From contig CADAKX010000044.1 of assembly GCA_902788605.1 (NCBI GenBank), positions 1-32,606 on the forward strand: DNA of 32,606 nt. The letters run 5' to 3'. Every line of letters starts with the position of its first letter. The stretch's first letter is position 1. Positions 15,127-23,892 of the stretch are shown here, piece by piece. The position numbers and the translations under genes were made by a program. The stretch comes from an uncultured Prevotellaceae bacterium (GTDB lineage Bacteria; Bacteroidota; Bacteroidia; Bacteroidales; Bacteroidaceae). The notes under the pieces are model-generated. The model did not search any database, was not told the origin of the DNA, and saw only the letters and a list, made by a program, of their open reading frames with translations.

Positions 15127-18100
15127 TTACTTCTTGACAACCTTACGGGTCTTACCGTCGTTGTTGGTAATGATGTTGATACCCTTCTTGATACCATTCA
15201 TCACACGTCCACCGAGATTATAGATAGAATCCTTCACATACTGACCTGCAGCCTCGATCTTACCAATACCGGTAGTGCCGTTGCCACCGACCACGAACTC
15301 ACGAGCGATTGCATCCTTAGTGCCAAAGATGACATTGTCGAATGTAATGCCGTTGTTACGATAGGTCTCGTCAATCTCTACATCCAGATAGAGCACATCA
15401 CCCTGGTTGCCAGCGAAGGTGTTGCCACCAATCGTACTAACCACAACACGGGTGGTACCATTCAAGTCGTTAGTCATCAACTCGTGGTTAGCAGCGCGCT
15501 CACCCAGAGTCATGTTAACCAGCGTCATGCCCTGAGGCATTGTGATATCCATCTGATAGGTAGAGTACTCGCGGAAGTTATTGAGGCTCACTGCAATGCG
15601 CTTGGTATTGCCGCTACTAGCAACAATCTCTGCGGTAACACTCTCCTGAGTGAGGTTAACCAAAGCAGTAGCATTATCACTACGAGCACCTGCTCCGTCA
15701 AATCCAGTTGGGTTACCATACAGGATAATGTTCGTGATGGCCACAATATCGGCAGAGTTGACCTGCATATCGCCATTGACATCCAGTACCATGAACTCCT
15801 GACTAGACTTGTCTGCAGGAATAACATATCCCTCGTTCTGGAGTACGTAGTTCACCATAGCACGATAGTCGGCAACATCGACAATGCCTGGAGTATCATC
15901 GTCCTTTGCAATATTACCCTGAACATCTTCGGCAATGCCGTCGAGAGCGGTTTGAATCTTCTCGGCGATGTCTGCGTAACCAATCAACTGGTAGTCCGCT
16001 CCGATGTAGTCCATAACATTTTCTGCTGCATCAATTGTTTGCTTCAGCAAATCAATCTCGTCATCGATAGCATTCAACTTACCCTCATAGAAACCTCTCA
16101 TCTGAGCAGTCATCTGCTTGCTATTCAACTCCGTCTGTGAATCCGATAGTTGATTTTTCAGGTCATCAATAGAATTATTAGCCTTGGCCACTGCTGCATT
16201 ATTCAAATTAGCAGCAATCAAGCGATTCAAAAGCCATGTACCAGGAGCCCAAACCGGAATCGGATCTCCGCCAAGTTCATCACAGAGATAGCTGAAGTCG
16301 TCATAATTATTCTTTCGGGTAATATCTGTCTTTTGACCTTCAATATCACTCAAAGCAAGATTCTTATACATCTGATTAACAATCCTAGAAAGGTTATTGA
16401 TCTTGGTTTGATAATCACTAACATTATCAAGATAATCATCATCTACACCATAGCCCTCAATCAATGTCTTCGCATTATCCAGAGCAGTCTGAACACCTGC
16501 AATCTCTTCATCAAGAGCGAGCTTCACACGATCGTTCATAGCAACCAGAGCGACATGAGCTGCATAATCGGCCTTGTAGCCGTCAACATCTGCTAAGATA
16601 ATGTCTATCTCATCATTGATATCAGCAATCTGCTTAGCAATGACAGTCTTATAAGACAGGATGGTCTTATCAGCCTTGCAAGATTCAATGGTCTCTGCAA
16701 CAACAGCCAAGGCTTGGGCCTGCTGATTCAATGCTGTAGACAAATCCTCGAAGTCGTCATCCAAGAACTGAGGAGGATCATTGCTAATAACAGTCTTAGC
16801 CAGAGCGTCTTCCAGAGCGCCCTCAAGAGCTGTGATAGCAGCAGTGTATGCAGCATTACCTGCCAGGTCAGCCAAAGTACCACGCAGTTTTGCTATAATA
16901 CCATCTGCTTCCATGATCTTCTCGAATGCATCCTTGAACGCAGCATAGTTGGTATAATCTGGATAAGGAATGCTATTCAAGATAACTGCATTATCCTCTA
17001 TCTGCTTCTTGGCAGCCAAGAACGGTGTCTGATACGTAGCAACGGCCTCTTCTACATTAATACCTTGCTGTGCGATGTAAGTATTGAAGTCTGCATCAAT
17101 ACCAGCATACTGAGCTTCTACAGCAGCAACATCGTACAAACCAGCAGTCTTAAAGATATTTCTTACGAAATCGGTGTTTGCACCATTTACATTATCAAGA
17201 TTTGTAAGATTACGATTTTCCAGATCTACGAAAACATTATCATAACCACCGGCTACCATAGAACCTGCAACGAGTGCCTTAGCAGCTGCCAAATCAGCGT
17301 TGAAGGTTGCACGAGCATCATCTAACTGATCATTGCCATCAATCTGACTCTTCAACTCTGCCAGTTTGGTCTTAGCTTTACCAGTTGGATTATCGAAGAA
17401 GAAATCACGCTTGTTGTCGTAATTCGTAAATGCGGCAAGGATATCAGCACGTTTGTCAACCAAATCCTTGTTTGCAACACCGTCATTATAATCTTCACGT
17501 CCTGTAGTCGCATGTACTGCCACATCTGTGTCAAAGTCATTCTCCAACTCAATAACAGCATACATCTCATCTTCATCGTCCAAGAAATCAGTAATCTTAT
17601 AGGTATTACCCTTTGCAGACACAAATTGCAACTGACGAATCCTGGCCTTATCTGCTTGTACTTTGTTAGCCTTATGAGCATCAACAACTGATGCCAAATC
17701 AACGATAGTGGCCTGAGTGGTGATATCTGCCACAGCAGGTGCAATCTCTGGCAACTTGTTTAACTGGATATCTACCTTCTGCGGATCCTTAATCGTAACA
17801 TCATTAATAGCATCGATAATTGCCAATGGATTAGCGAAATATTCCTTCTTGGTCTTACCTGCTGTCTCAGTGGTCTCAGCATCTACCAGCGGCTTAATAG
17901 CAGCGAAGTCCTTAATCTTATTCCATGCGGTGGTAATTCTGGTTTCCTCGACAGACTTCTTATCGTTCCAAACACCAGCAATAACCGCATCAATAGCATT
18001 CTTGAAGGCTGTAACTGCATTATTCAGATTATTAGCAATAGCCTGAGCGTCAGCGATATCGTCTGTATTGTCGTATCTTACCTTAGCGCCCTCTGCTGTA

Positions 18101-21100
18101 GCACGATGAGCGTCAGCCTGAGTATTCACAGCCTGCTTATCGTTGTCATACGACGCAATCAGATTGGTAACAACAACATACTCATCATTAGCCTTGATAG
18201 CTGCCAACAGATCCGCATTTGTTCTGCTTGAATATTTAGCAATAGCCAGAGCAGCATCTCTCAGAGCCTGATCTGCCTTCAACAGCTCATCGTCAACAGC
18301 TTTACGGTTGTCAATGTACGACTGAGCCAAATCAGCATCATAAACCACGTCCTCGTAGTTAGCCGCAATGGCATTGATTGAACCAGTCAGACTCGTCATC
18401 TTGTTGGTGACAAGCTCGGCAGCCTTTGTCGATGATGACCATCCACGTGGATAATAAGTCTCCATAACAACAGCCAAGTCATTGATAGCCTGCTGATACT
18501 CGTTCATCTTGGCCACGCGTTCTGCCTTCTTGTTGGTCTGATCGGCATCAACCTTCTCCATAACGCTGTTCCAAAGATTCTGCAACACAACCTTAGATGC
18601 AGCCTGAGCCTGGTAATCACGATAGTTTCTGCCTGCAGCTGCAACAGAATCCTTAGCCTCCTGCTCCAACTTGCTCATAGCATCCTTCATAGTCTCCCTG
18701 AAGGTGTCATCCCAGGTCATCTCTGTCTTCTGATCAGAATGCTTTTGCTCAATTGTATTGATATTTGTCACCTGCTTTTGAACAATAGCCTGCAGAACAT
18801 GCTGATAGTGATCCAATGCACCGTCACCTGTCAAAGCTGGTACAATACGATCTTTCTGTTCCTGCAGAATCTGCGACAGAGTCTTATAAGACTCATTTTG
18901 CTGCTTCTGATAATTGGTGTAATAATCAACAAGGTCATCATAGTCCTTCCTATTATTGTTCAGATTGCTAGCCTTTGAAGCATAATTCGGAATATCGCTA
19001 TCCTTAATCGTGTTATAGGTAGCCTCAAGCTTCGGAGCGGTGGTAGTCTGCCAGTATTCCACCAATTTCTCATTGTCTCGAGCATCCGATACAGCCTGGA
19101 TCAAGTTTGAGATCTTAGTGTTGACACCATTATAAACGCCAGCGATAGCATTCTTGGCCTCGGTTTCATAGGTATCAACCGTTGCCTTTTTATTTGCCAA
19201 CACTGCTGTCAGGTTGTCCTGAATCAACGCATCAACCACAGCCTTCTTATTCTTTTCGGCCTGAACCTTTTCAATCTGGGTATTAGCATCACGTGTCAAC
19301 TTAGCCAGATTATCCTTCACTGTTGCAATATCGGTCTGCAAAGTTGTGAAGGTATTCACTCTAACATTGATGTCATCAGTTGTTTCATTGGCAAGAGCTG
19401 CAGCATCAATAATATTGTTCTGATAATCAGTATCATAATTATTCTTAGCTAACACATAACCATTGTACAAACCGTCATATTCTGTTCTCTTCAGACCGAG
19501 ATCTGGTTGTGGTTTCGATGCTGTAGAAGTAATGTAGGCTGCTTTATAAACATCCAAAGCAGCGTCCAACTCACTCAGCTTAGAATCAACCACAACCTTC
19601 AGCGTGCTATACAAAGAAGCAGCGTTATCGTGCAGATAATTCTTTTGGTCATCTGGAGCACTGGTCTTAATCTCGTTCAGACGTGTCTGCTTTGATGCAT
19701 AAACAATTGCCATCAAATCATCAACACTTTCCTTTCCAGTCTTATCCAAAGTTGCAGCGACATCAGTCTGAGCCTTTTCTGCAGCAGCCTTGATCTGATC
19801 AAGCTCGTCCTTATATTTATAAGGAGCAGCAGTGTAGACATCCAGAACTTTAATATCAGCACGAACAACTTCTACCAAATCTATATCAGCAGCGGCATCT
19901 GCCAGAATCGTATTATAATGACTTACTGCATTTTCAGAAGCCAACTTATAATCGTCCTCAATGGCTGTTACCAAATCATCGATCTCATCCTGCAATTCAG
20001 ACAACTTATCGGTTACTTTAGTCGTTGTGCCATTGCCATAGAGGTTATCTACTTTAGTAGCCAAAGTACCAATGCTCGTATTCAGTTCAGTTCTCTTCCA
20101 CTCAAAACGGGCAGAAGCAACGAACTTACCATCAGTAGAGTTGTACTTATTATAGGTAGTCTCGTCGTCAGCCTTCTTTATCTTCAACAATGCTTCTGCT
20201 GCAGCCAGTTTCTTCACAAGTGAGTTATCACCTGTGCCATCGATAGCGGCCTTAAGATCTTTGTAGTTCTGAGCCTCAGTATTAGCTGGGGTAACCTTAT
20301 CACCGAAACCATCAACTTCGCTAACGATTGTCGTATAAGCAGCCTGATCTTCGATGATATAGCTATCAATATCATCAGCCAAAGCATCAACAACTCCCTG
20401 CAGAGCAGTGATCAAACCCTTAATACGATTGTACTCAGATTGCAGGTTGGCCTTAGCTTCATCGTAAAGACTGTTGTTATAGCCGTCCAATTCAGTCTGC
20501 TGAGCTGTAACTTTACTTGTGATTGAATTATATACTCCCTCACGAGTATTGTAATCACTCTTCGCATTGGTTACGATATCAGTCATCTCTCCCTCGAGGT
20601 CAGATGCTTTATCAGAAATTTCTGTAGCCTTAGCCATCAACTGGGCATTAGCAACATTGTTTGCTGAGTAGTAATCATTAATCTTGGTCTGCAAATCAGG
20701 TATATTCTTGGTCTGGTAAACACGAAGGTCATCCAGAGCATTTTGCAACATAGTACCAGTGAAGACACCCTTCATATACATCTGCAGAGCAGTTACATTT
20801 TCATTGTACTTAGTATTAAGACTTGTAACTTTGCCGTCAGCAGCAGTTTTTGCATTATTATACTCAACCTTAGCTTTAGCAATTGTTTTTGCAGAAGTCT
20901 CTGTTTCGGAAATGAAGTCCGTGAACTTCTTTTCAACAGCCTTCAGCGTTGTCAGCTGATCATCCTCATAAGTCTTCAAGTCACCACTATTATAGTGTTG
21001 ATCATAGGCTGTTTTATAATCATCAAAGTCACCTTTCAGATTATTCAGTTCAGTAACCAGTCCAGGTTTCTGTACTGTCTGGTCAATCAGAGCAGCATTC

Positions 21101-22164
21101 AAGGCTGCCAGGGCATCTTCATAAGATTGCTGTACATTAGGCAGATAAGCCTCAATAGCAATCTTAAGAGCCAACTCCTGGGTATCAGACGTTACATCAT
21201 CTTTCAGATCCTTAAAGTCAGACTCCAAATCTGCCAAATCTGCAGGATCAGTAAATGTGATTGCATCACCATCGTTGAAATCGTTAACAGCTTTACGATA
21301 AGCCTCAATACGAGTTCTCAAATCTGCAGAGCGGTTTTCAAAACCTTCCTTACTAGCAGCCTTGGCTTTCTTAATCAGCTCATCAACTGCATTGATACCA
21401 TCCTCGAGATTCGTAACGGCTGTATTGAATACATCATACTGGTAACCTTTTTCTGTAACCTTTGCTTTTGCATCAAGTGCATTAAGGTCACAAACAAGAT
21501 TACCTTGTGCTTCAACATCATACACCTTGTATGTGTTATACAAATTAATCTTAGTGTCTTCGTCAGCAGCAGCCATGATATAGCCCAGTGCACTAGCTGC
21601 ATCAGAGATAATGGTCTTTGCTGTGTTGGCTTCTGTTACAACAGTAGCTGCCACTTCATCACCATTACGATCCTTACCAGTTCCCAGAGCATCAATATAG
21701 AACTGATAACCCTCTACAGTAGCTTTCACGTTGCTAAACACCTTATTGGTCTCGACAACATAACTGGTATTGTTCCAATCAACTGCCAAAGTAACTTCTG
21801 CTACCTGGACAGCCTCATTAGCGTTCTTGTTTTCAACTTTCAGTTTCAGGTCTGCTTCCGCATTCAATGCAAATTTCAACGTAGCAACTGCATCCGTGGG
21901 ATCCGTTGCTGTTGTCGTCACGTCTTTCGTCGCAATTACATTCGAGCCTGAAAGAATTGAAACAGTTGCATTGTGAGCCTTTCCGTTAAGGGTAACGTTC
22001 AATTCATACTCACAAGCTTTCAAACCTGTTACCAAGTTCTTAGTTACAGTACCACCTTTGGCAACATTGTAAGCTGCCTGAACATCAGTGTGTACTTGGA
22101 CTGCCATCGCGGCTGCAGGAGCCAGCGATAAAGCTGCCATTGAGTAAATCAATTTTTTCTCCAT
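15127..22164 (-). CDS. Giant secreted coiled-coil protein with dockerin-like and cohesin-like segments (2,345 aa)
   Basis: The protein starts with a signal peptide (1-21, ending APAAAMA) and a beta-rich domain (about 22-135). Roughly 1,950 residues of mainly helical, Lys/Asp/Ala-rich sequence follow, with no clean repeat. A dockerin-like pair lies at about 2,086-2,150: the second half has LDVNGDMQVNSADIVAIT with Asp/Asn at the calcium positions, the first has a degenerate DDDTPGIVDVADYRAMV. A cohesin-like beta domain follows (about 2,165-2,290). The end reads YNLGGRVMNGIKKGINIITN, resembling the C-terminal motif of type IX cargo. Export to the surface is likely. The function may be adhesion or scaffolding, and the long helical part may be a stalk. 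Start and end are unambiguous. A consensus promoter box lies 134 bases upstream. Confidence 0.75.
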   Translation of the reverse strand: MEKKLIYSMAALSLAPAAAMAVQVHTDVQAAYNVAKGGTVTKNLVTGLKACEYELNVTLNGKAHNATVSILSGSNVIATKDVTTTATDPTDAVATLKFALNAEADLKLKVENKNANEAVQVAEVTLAVDWNNTSYVVETNKVFSNVKATVEGYQFYIDALGTGKDRNGDEVAATVVTEANTAKTIISDAASALGYIMAAADEDTKINLYNTYKVYDVEAQGNLVCDLNALDAKAKVTEKGYQYDVFNTAVTNLEDGINAVDELIKKAKAASKEGFENRSADLRTRIEAYRKAVNDFNDGDAITFTDPADLADLESDFKDLKDDVTSDTQELALKIAIEAYLPNVQQSYEDALAALNAALIDQTVQKPGLVTELNNLKGDFDDYKTAYDQHYNSGDLKTYEDDQLTTLKAVEKKFTDFISETETSAKTIAKAKVEYNNAKTAADGKVTSLNTKYNENVTALQMYMKGVFTGTMLQNALDDLRVYQTKNIPDLQTKINDYYSANNVANAQLMAKATEISDKASDLEGEMTDIVTNAKSDYNTREGVYNSITSKVTAQQTELDGYNNSLYDEAKANLQSEYNRIKGLITALQGVVDALADDIDSYIIEDQAAYTTIVSEVDGFGDKVTPANTEAQNYKDLKAAIDGTGDNSLVKKLAAAEALLKIKKADDETTYNKYNSTDGKFVASARFEWKRTELNTSIGTLATKVDNLYGNGTTTKVTDKLSELQDEIDDLVTAIEDDYKLASENAVSHYNTILADAAADIDLVEVVRADIKVLDVYTAAPYKYKDELDQIKAAAEKAQTDVAATLDKTGKESVDDLMAIVYASKQTRLNEIKTSAPDDQKNYLHDNAASLYSTLKVVVDSKLSELDAALDVYKAAYITSTASKPQPDLGLKRTEYDGLYNGYVLAKNNYDTDYQNNIIDAAALANETTDDINVRVNTFTTLQTDIATVKDNLAKLTRDANTQIEKVQAEKNKKAVVDALIQDNLTAVLANKKATVDTYETEAKNAIAGVYNGVNTKISNLIQAVSDARDNEKLVEYWQTTTAPKLEATYNTIKDSDIPNYASKASNLNNNRKDYDDLVDYYTNYQKQQNESYKTLSQILQEQKDRIVPALTGDGALDHYQHVLQAIVQKQVTNINTIEQKHSDQKTEMTWDDTFRETMKDAMSKLEQEAKDSVAAAGRNYRDYQAQAASKVVLQNLWNSVMEKVDADQTNKKAERVAKMNEYQQAINDLAVVMETYYPRGWSSSTKAAELVTNKMTSLTGSINAIAANYEDVVYDADLAQSYIDNRKAVDDELLKADQALRDAALAIAKYSSRTNADLLAAIKANDEYVVVTNLIASYDNDKQAVNTQADAHRATAEGAKVRYDNTDDIADAQAIANNLNNAVTAFKNAIDAVIAGVWNDKKSVEETRITTAWNKIKDFAAIKPLVDAETTETAGKTKKEYFANPLAIIDAINDVTIKDPQKVDIQLNKLPEIAPAVADITTQATIVDLASVVDAHKANKVQADKARIRQLQFVSAKGNTYKITDFLDDEDEMYAVIELENDFDTDVAVHATTGREDYNDGVANKDLVDKRADILAAFTNYDNKRDFFFDNPTGKAKTKLAELKSQIDGNDQLDDARATFNADLAAAKALVAGSMVAGGYDNVFVDLENRNLTNLDNVNGANTDFVRNIFKTAGLYDVAAVEAQYAGIDADFNTYIAQQGINVEEAVATYQTPFLAAKKQIEDNAVILNSIPYPDYTNYAAFKDAFEKIMEADGIIAKLRGTLADLAGNAAYTAAITALEGALEDALAKTVISNDPPQFLDDDFEDLSTALNQQAQALAVVAETIESCKADKTILSYKTVIAKQIADINDEIDIILADVDGYKADYAAHVALVAMNDRVKLALDEEIAGVQTALDNAKTLIEGYGVDDDYLDNVSDYQTKINNLSRIVNQMYKNLALSDIEGQKTDITRKNNYDDFSYLCDELGGDPIPVWAPGTWLLNRLIAANLNNAAVAKANNSIDDLKNQLSDSQTELNSKQMTAQMRGFYEGKLNAIDDEIDLLKQTIDAAENVMDYIGADYQLIGYADIAEKIQTALDGIAEDVQGNIAKDDDTPGIVDVADYRAMVNYVLQNEGYVIPADKSSQEFMVLDVNGDMQVNSADIVAITNIILYGNPTGFDGAGARSDNATALVNLTQESVTAEIVASSGNTKRIAVSLNNFREYSTYQMDITMPQGMTLVNMTLGERAANHELMTNDLNGTTRVVVSTIGGNTFAGNQGDVLYLDVEIDETYRNNGITFDNVIFGTKDAIAREFVVGGNGTTGIGKIEAAGQYVKDSIYNLGGRVMNGIKKGINIITNNDGKTRKVVKK

Positions 22165-22297
22165 AATTCGTCGTTTTAAGTTAATAATTATGTTATTATA
22201 TACACGTATCTATACGTTATTATCGGCTAGTTATACGGTTAGTAATTCAATAAAAATTGTCAATAGGACACACGTTGCATTCACATGCTAACAAACG

Positions 22298-22305
22298 CAA
22301 AGATA
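22298..22305 (-). promoter_or_regulatory. Putative -7 box (TATCTTTG) for the giant dockerin protein
   Basis: TATCTTTG on the minus strand matches the consensus. No TTTG is visible at -33. The leader would be about 125 bases and contains two TATACG words at 22211 and 22232, exactly 21 bases apart, that could be a regulator site. Confidence 0.5.
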
Positions 22306-22375
22306 AGAGAAAATATATTAAGGTGATTAAGGATTTGTAACACTTTACGTGAAACCCCTATTTTTTTTCGTGGAA

Positions 22376-22741
22376 TTATCGTCCAGATAACACTTCTAGA
22401 TTCTCACGTAAAGCGGCTTTTGAGACGTGAAGAGTGACGACATTACCGATGTCGTCAAGGAGGACGATGGCCTCTTTCACAGTGCTGACACGCTGCAGTC
22501 TGTTGACGTTGATAATATACTTACGGCTTAGGCGCATCATAAACGAGGCATCGGCTCCCATCTCTTGCAGACAATCCTCAATCTTGGAAAGTCCCCAAGG
22601 CACCATGCTGTGATAGCCCGTGGTGTAATAGACATGGGCATAATGATCGTCGGCAAGAAAATAAAGCACCTTATTGAGGTCGATGAGGTAAATCTCATCG
22701 TGTCCTTTCAAAACTAGTCTCGGTTGGTTTGGTGTCGTCAT
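22376..22741 (-). CDS. Stand-alone LytTR DNA-binding regulator
   Basis: This 121-aa protein is essentially one LytTR domain. It has DEIYLIDLNKVLYFLADDHY at the start, the family-typical SFMMRLSRKYIINVNRLQRV in the middle, and a strand-rich end (VTLHVSKAALRENLEVL). LytTR domains bind DNA with beta strands, usually at pairs of short direct repeats about two helical turns apart. There is no receiver or membrane domain, so it must sense through another partner or by its level. It lies 211 bases upstream of the giant dockerin gene on the same strand, which makes that gene a possible target (inference). It has its own consensus promoter. Confidence 0.85.
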   Translation of the reverse strand: MTTPNQPRLVLKGHDEIYLIDLNKVLYFLADDHYAHVYYTTGYHSMVPWGLSKIEDCLQEMGADASFMMRLSRKYIINVNRLQRVSTVKEAIVLLDDIGNVVTLHVSKAALRENLEVLSGR

Positions 22742-22776
22742 ACCTTATAGTAATAATAGTTTGTTATTGGTGCTTG

Positions 22777-22807
22777 CAAAGATACAAACTATTTTCGATT
22801 CCGCAAA
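22777..22807 (-). promoter_or_regulatory. Consensus promoter of the LytTR gene
   Basis: On the minus strand TTTG (complement 22804-22807) and TATCTTTG (complement 22777-22784) are separated by 19 bases. The start codon follows about 36 bases after the -7 box. Confidence 0.75.
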
Positions 22808-22849
22808 TTTTTTGAATACTTTTTTGTTTTTGCAGAAAATAATACGGAA

Positions 22850-23839
22850 TTATTTCTCGATAAGGGCGACGGCGTAGGCAGAGATACCTTCCTGGCGACC
22901 GGTGAAGCCGAGCTTCTCGGTGGTGGTGGCTTTGATGGACACCTGGTCGGGATCGCAGCCGATGACCTGAGCCATACACTGCTGCATGGCAGGGATATGG
23001 GGATTCATCTTAGGCTTCTCGGCACAGATGGTGGCATCGATGTTCACCAGGTGATAACCCTTGGTGGCGATGAGCTCGATGGTCTTCTTGAGGATAATCT
23101 TACTATCCATGCCCTCGGTCTCGGCCGAGGTATCAGGGAAGTGATAGCCAATGTCGCGCATGTTGGCGGCACCAAGGATGGCATCGCAGATGGCGTGAAT
23201 CAACACATCAGCATCGCTGTGACCCAGGAGGCCGAACCCACCCCCAGCCCCTCCCGAACGGGAGGGGAGGTTAAATGGAATCTTGATGCCGCCAAGCCAT
23301 AGCTCACGACCTTCAACAATACGATGGACATCGTAACCCATACCTACACGGAAGCCACAGAACCCACCCCCTGCCCCTCCCGTGCGGGAGGGGAGATTTT
23401 GGTCACCTTCTGCATTTAGGTCTCCCCTCCCGTTCGGGAGGGGCTGGGGGTGGGTCTGCTGGGGGTGGGTTAACACCCCCTCTATCTCTTCCAAAACATT
23501 ATCTATGTCACAGAGAACTTCTTCGTTGGTAAACCTAAGAACTATGAAACCTTCTTCATTCAGATACTTTGTTCGCTCGGCATCTAACTCTGGCTGTTCA
23601 CCATCAAAATGATAACCACCGTCAACCTCAATAATCAGTTTATCCTTGAGACTAATAAAATCTGGAATGTAGCCATAGACAGGATGTTGTCTACGGAAAT
23701 GAGCACCCATTTTATTATCAGACAAATAATTCCACAACACAGATTCTGCTTCTGTAGGATTTCTCCTCATCTCTCTAGCTTTATCTAACAGCAACTGATA
23801 AGTTGAAGCTTCTGTTGTCTCGAATCTATTATTTCTCAT
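22850..23839 (-). CDS. ispF: DUF559 endonuclease-like domain fused to 2-C-methyl-D-erythritol 2,4-cyclodiphosphate synthase
   Basis: The open frame encodes 329 aa. Residues 1-120 are a DUF559 (Vsr-like, PD-(D/E)XK fold) domain, with RNPTEAESVLWNYL, IPDF and IIEVDGGYH. Residues 124-161 are repeat-encoded linker. From residue 163 the sequence is IspF: GMGYDVHR with metal ligands Asp170 and His172, GHSDADVLIHA with His207, and ATTTEKLGFTGR near 304. IspF makes the cyclodiphosphate intermediate of the MEP isoprenoid pathway in the cytosol as a trimer. It is normally about 160 aa with nothing in front. A second repeat adds about 12 residues (190-202) just before GLLGHSDAD. An internal start, for example the Met in GMGYDVHR, could still give nearly normal IspF, so fusion at the protein level is not certain. 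Confidence 0.85.
   Translation of the reverse strand: MRNNRFETTEASTYQLLLDKAREMRRNPTEAESVLWNYLSDNKMGAHFRRQHPVYGYIPDFISLKDKLIIEVDGGYHFDGEQPELDAERTKYLNEEGFIVLRFTNEEVLCDIDNVLEEIEGVLTHPQQTHPQPLPNGRGDLNAEGDQNLPSRTGGAGGGFCGFRVGMGYDVHRIVEGRELWLGGIKIPFNLPSRSGGAGGGFGLLGHSDADVLIHAICDAILGAANMRDIGYHFPDTSAETEGMDSKIILKKTIELIATKGYHLVNIDATICAEKPKMNPHIPAMQQCMAQVIGCDPDQVSIKATTTEKLGFTGRQEGISAYAVALIEK
23236..23272 (-). repeat. GC-rich palindromic repeat (family A) inside the IspF domain
   Basis: This copy has the form ACCCACCCCCAG-CCCCTCCCG-AAC-GGGAGGGG-AGGTT. It is read in frame in ispF as Asn-Leu-Pro-Ser-Arg-Ser-Gly-Gly-Ala-Gly-Gly-Gly-Phe and sits between the conserved IPF and GLLGHSDAD segments. Confidence 0.9.
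23362..23471. repeat. Inverted pair of family A repeats forming the DUF559-IspF linker
   Basis: Copies at 23362-23397 and 23419-23455 face each other across a 21-base spacer, followed by a partial copy of the flank at 23459-23471. The whole block is read in frame as THPQPLPNGRGD on one side and NLPSRTGGAGGG on the other. It could fold into a very long RNA hairpin. Confidence 0.9.
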
Positions 23840-23854
23840 ATTCTTTTTCTATAT

Positions 23855-23892
23855 AACCTCCCCTCCTGCACGGGAGGGGTTGGGGGTGGGTC
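23855..23892. repeat. Family A repeat between porV and the ispF gene
   Basis: AACCTCCCCTCC-TGCA-CGGGAGGGG plus the GGGGGTGGGT flank fill most of the 53-base gap. The copy abuts the porV stop codon. Confidence 0.9.

Noticed and set aside
20743-21951. Plus-strand 402-codon frame opposite the giant dockerin protein
   Set aside because: Cys/Ile/Ser-rich composition typical of antisense reading; no domain or start signals.
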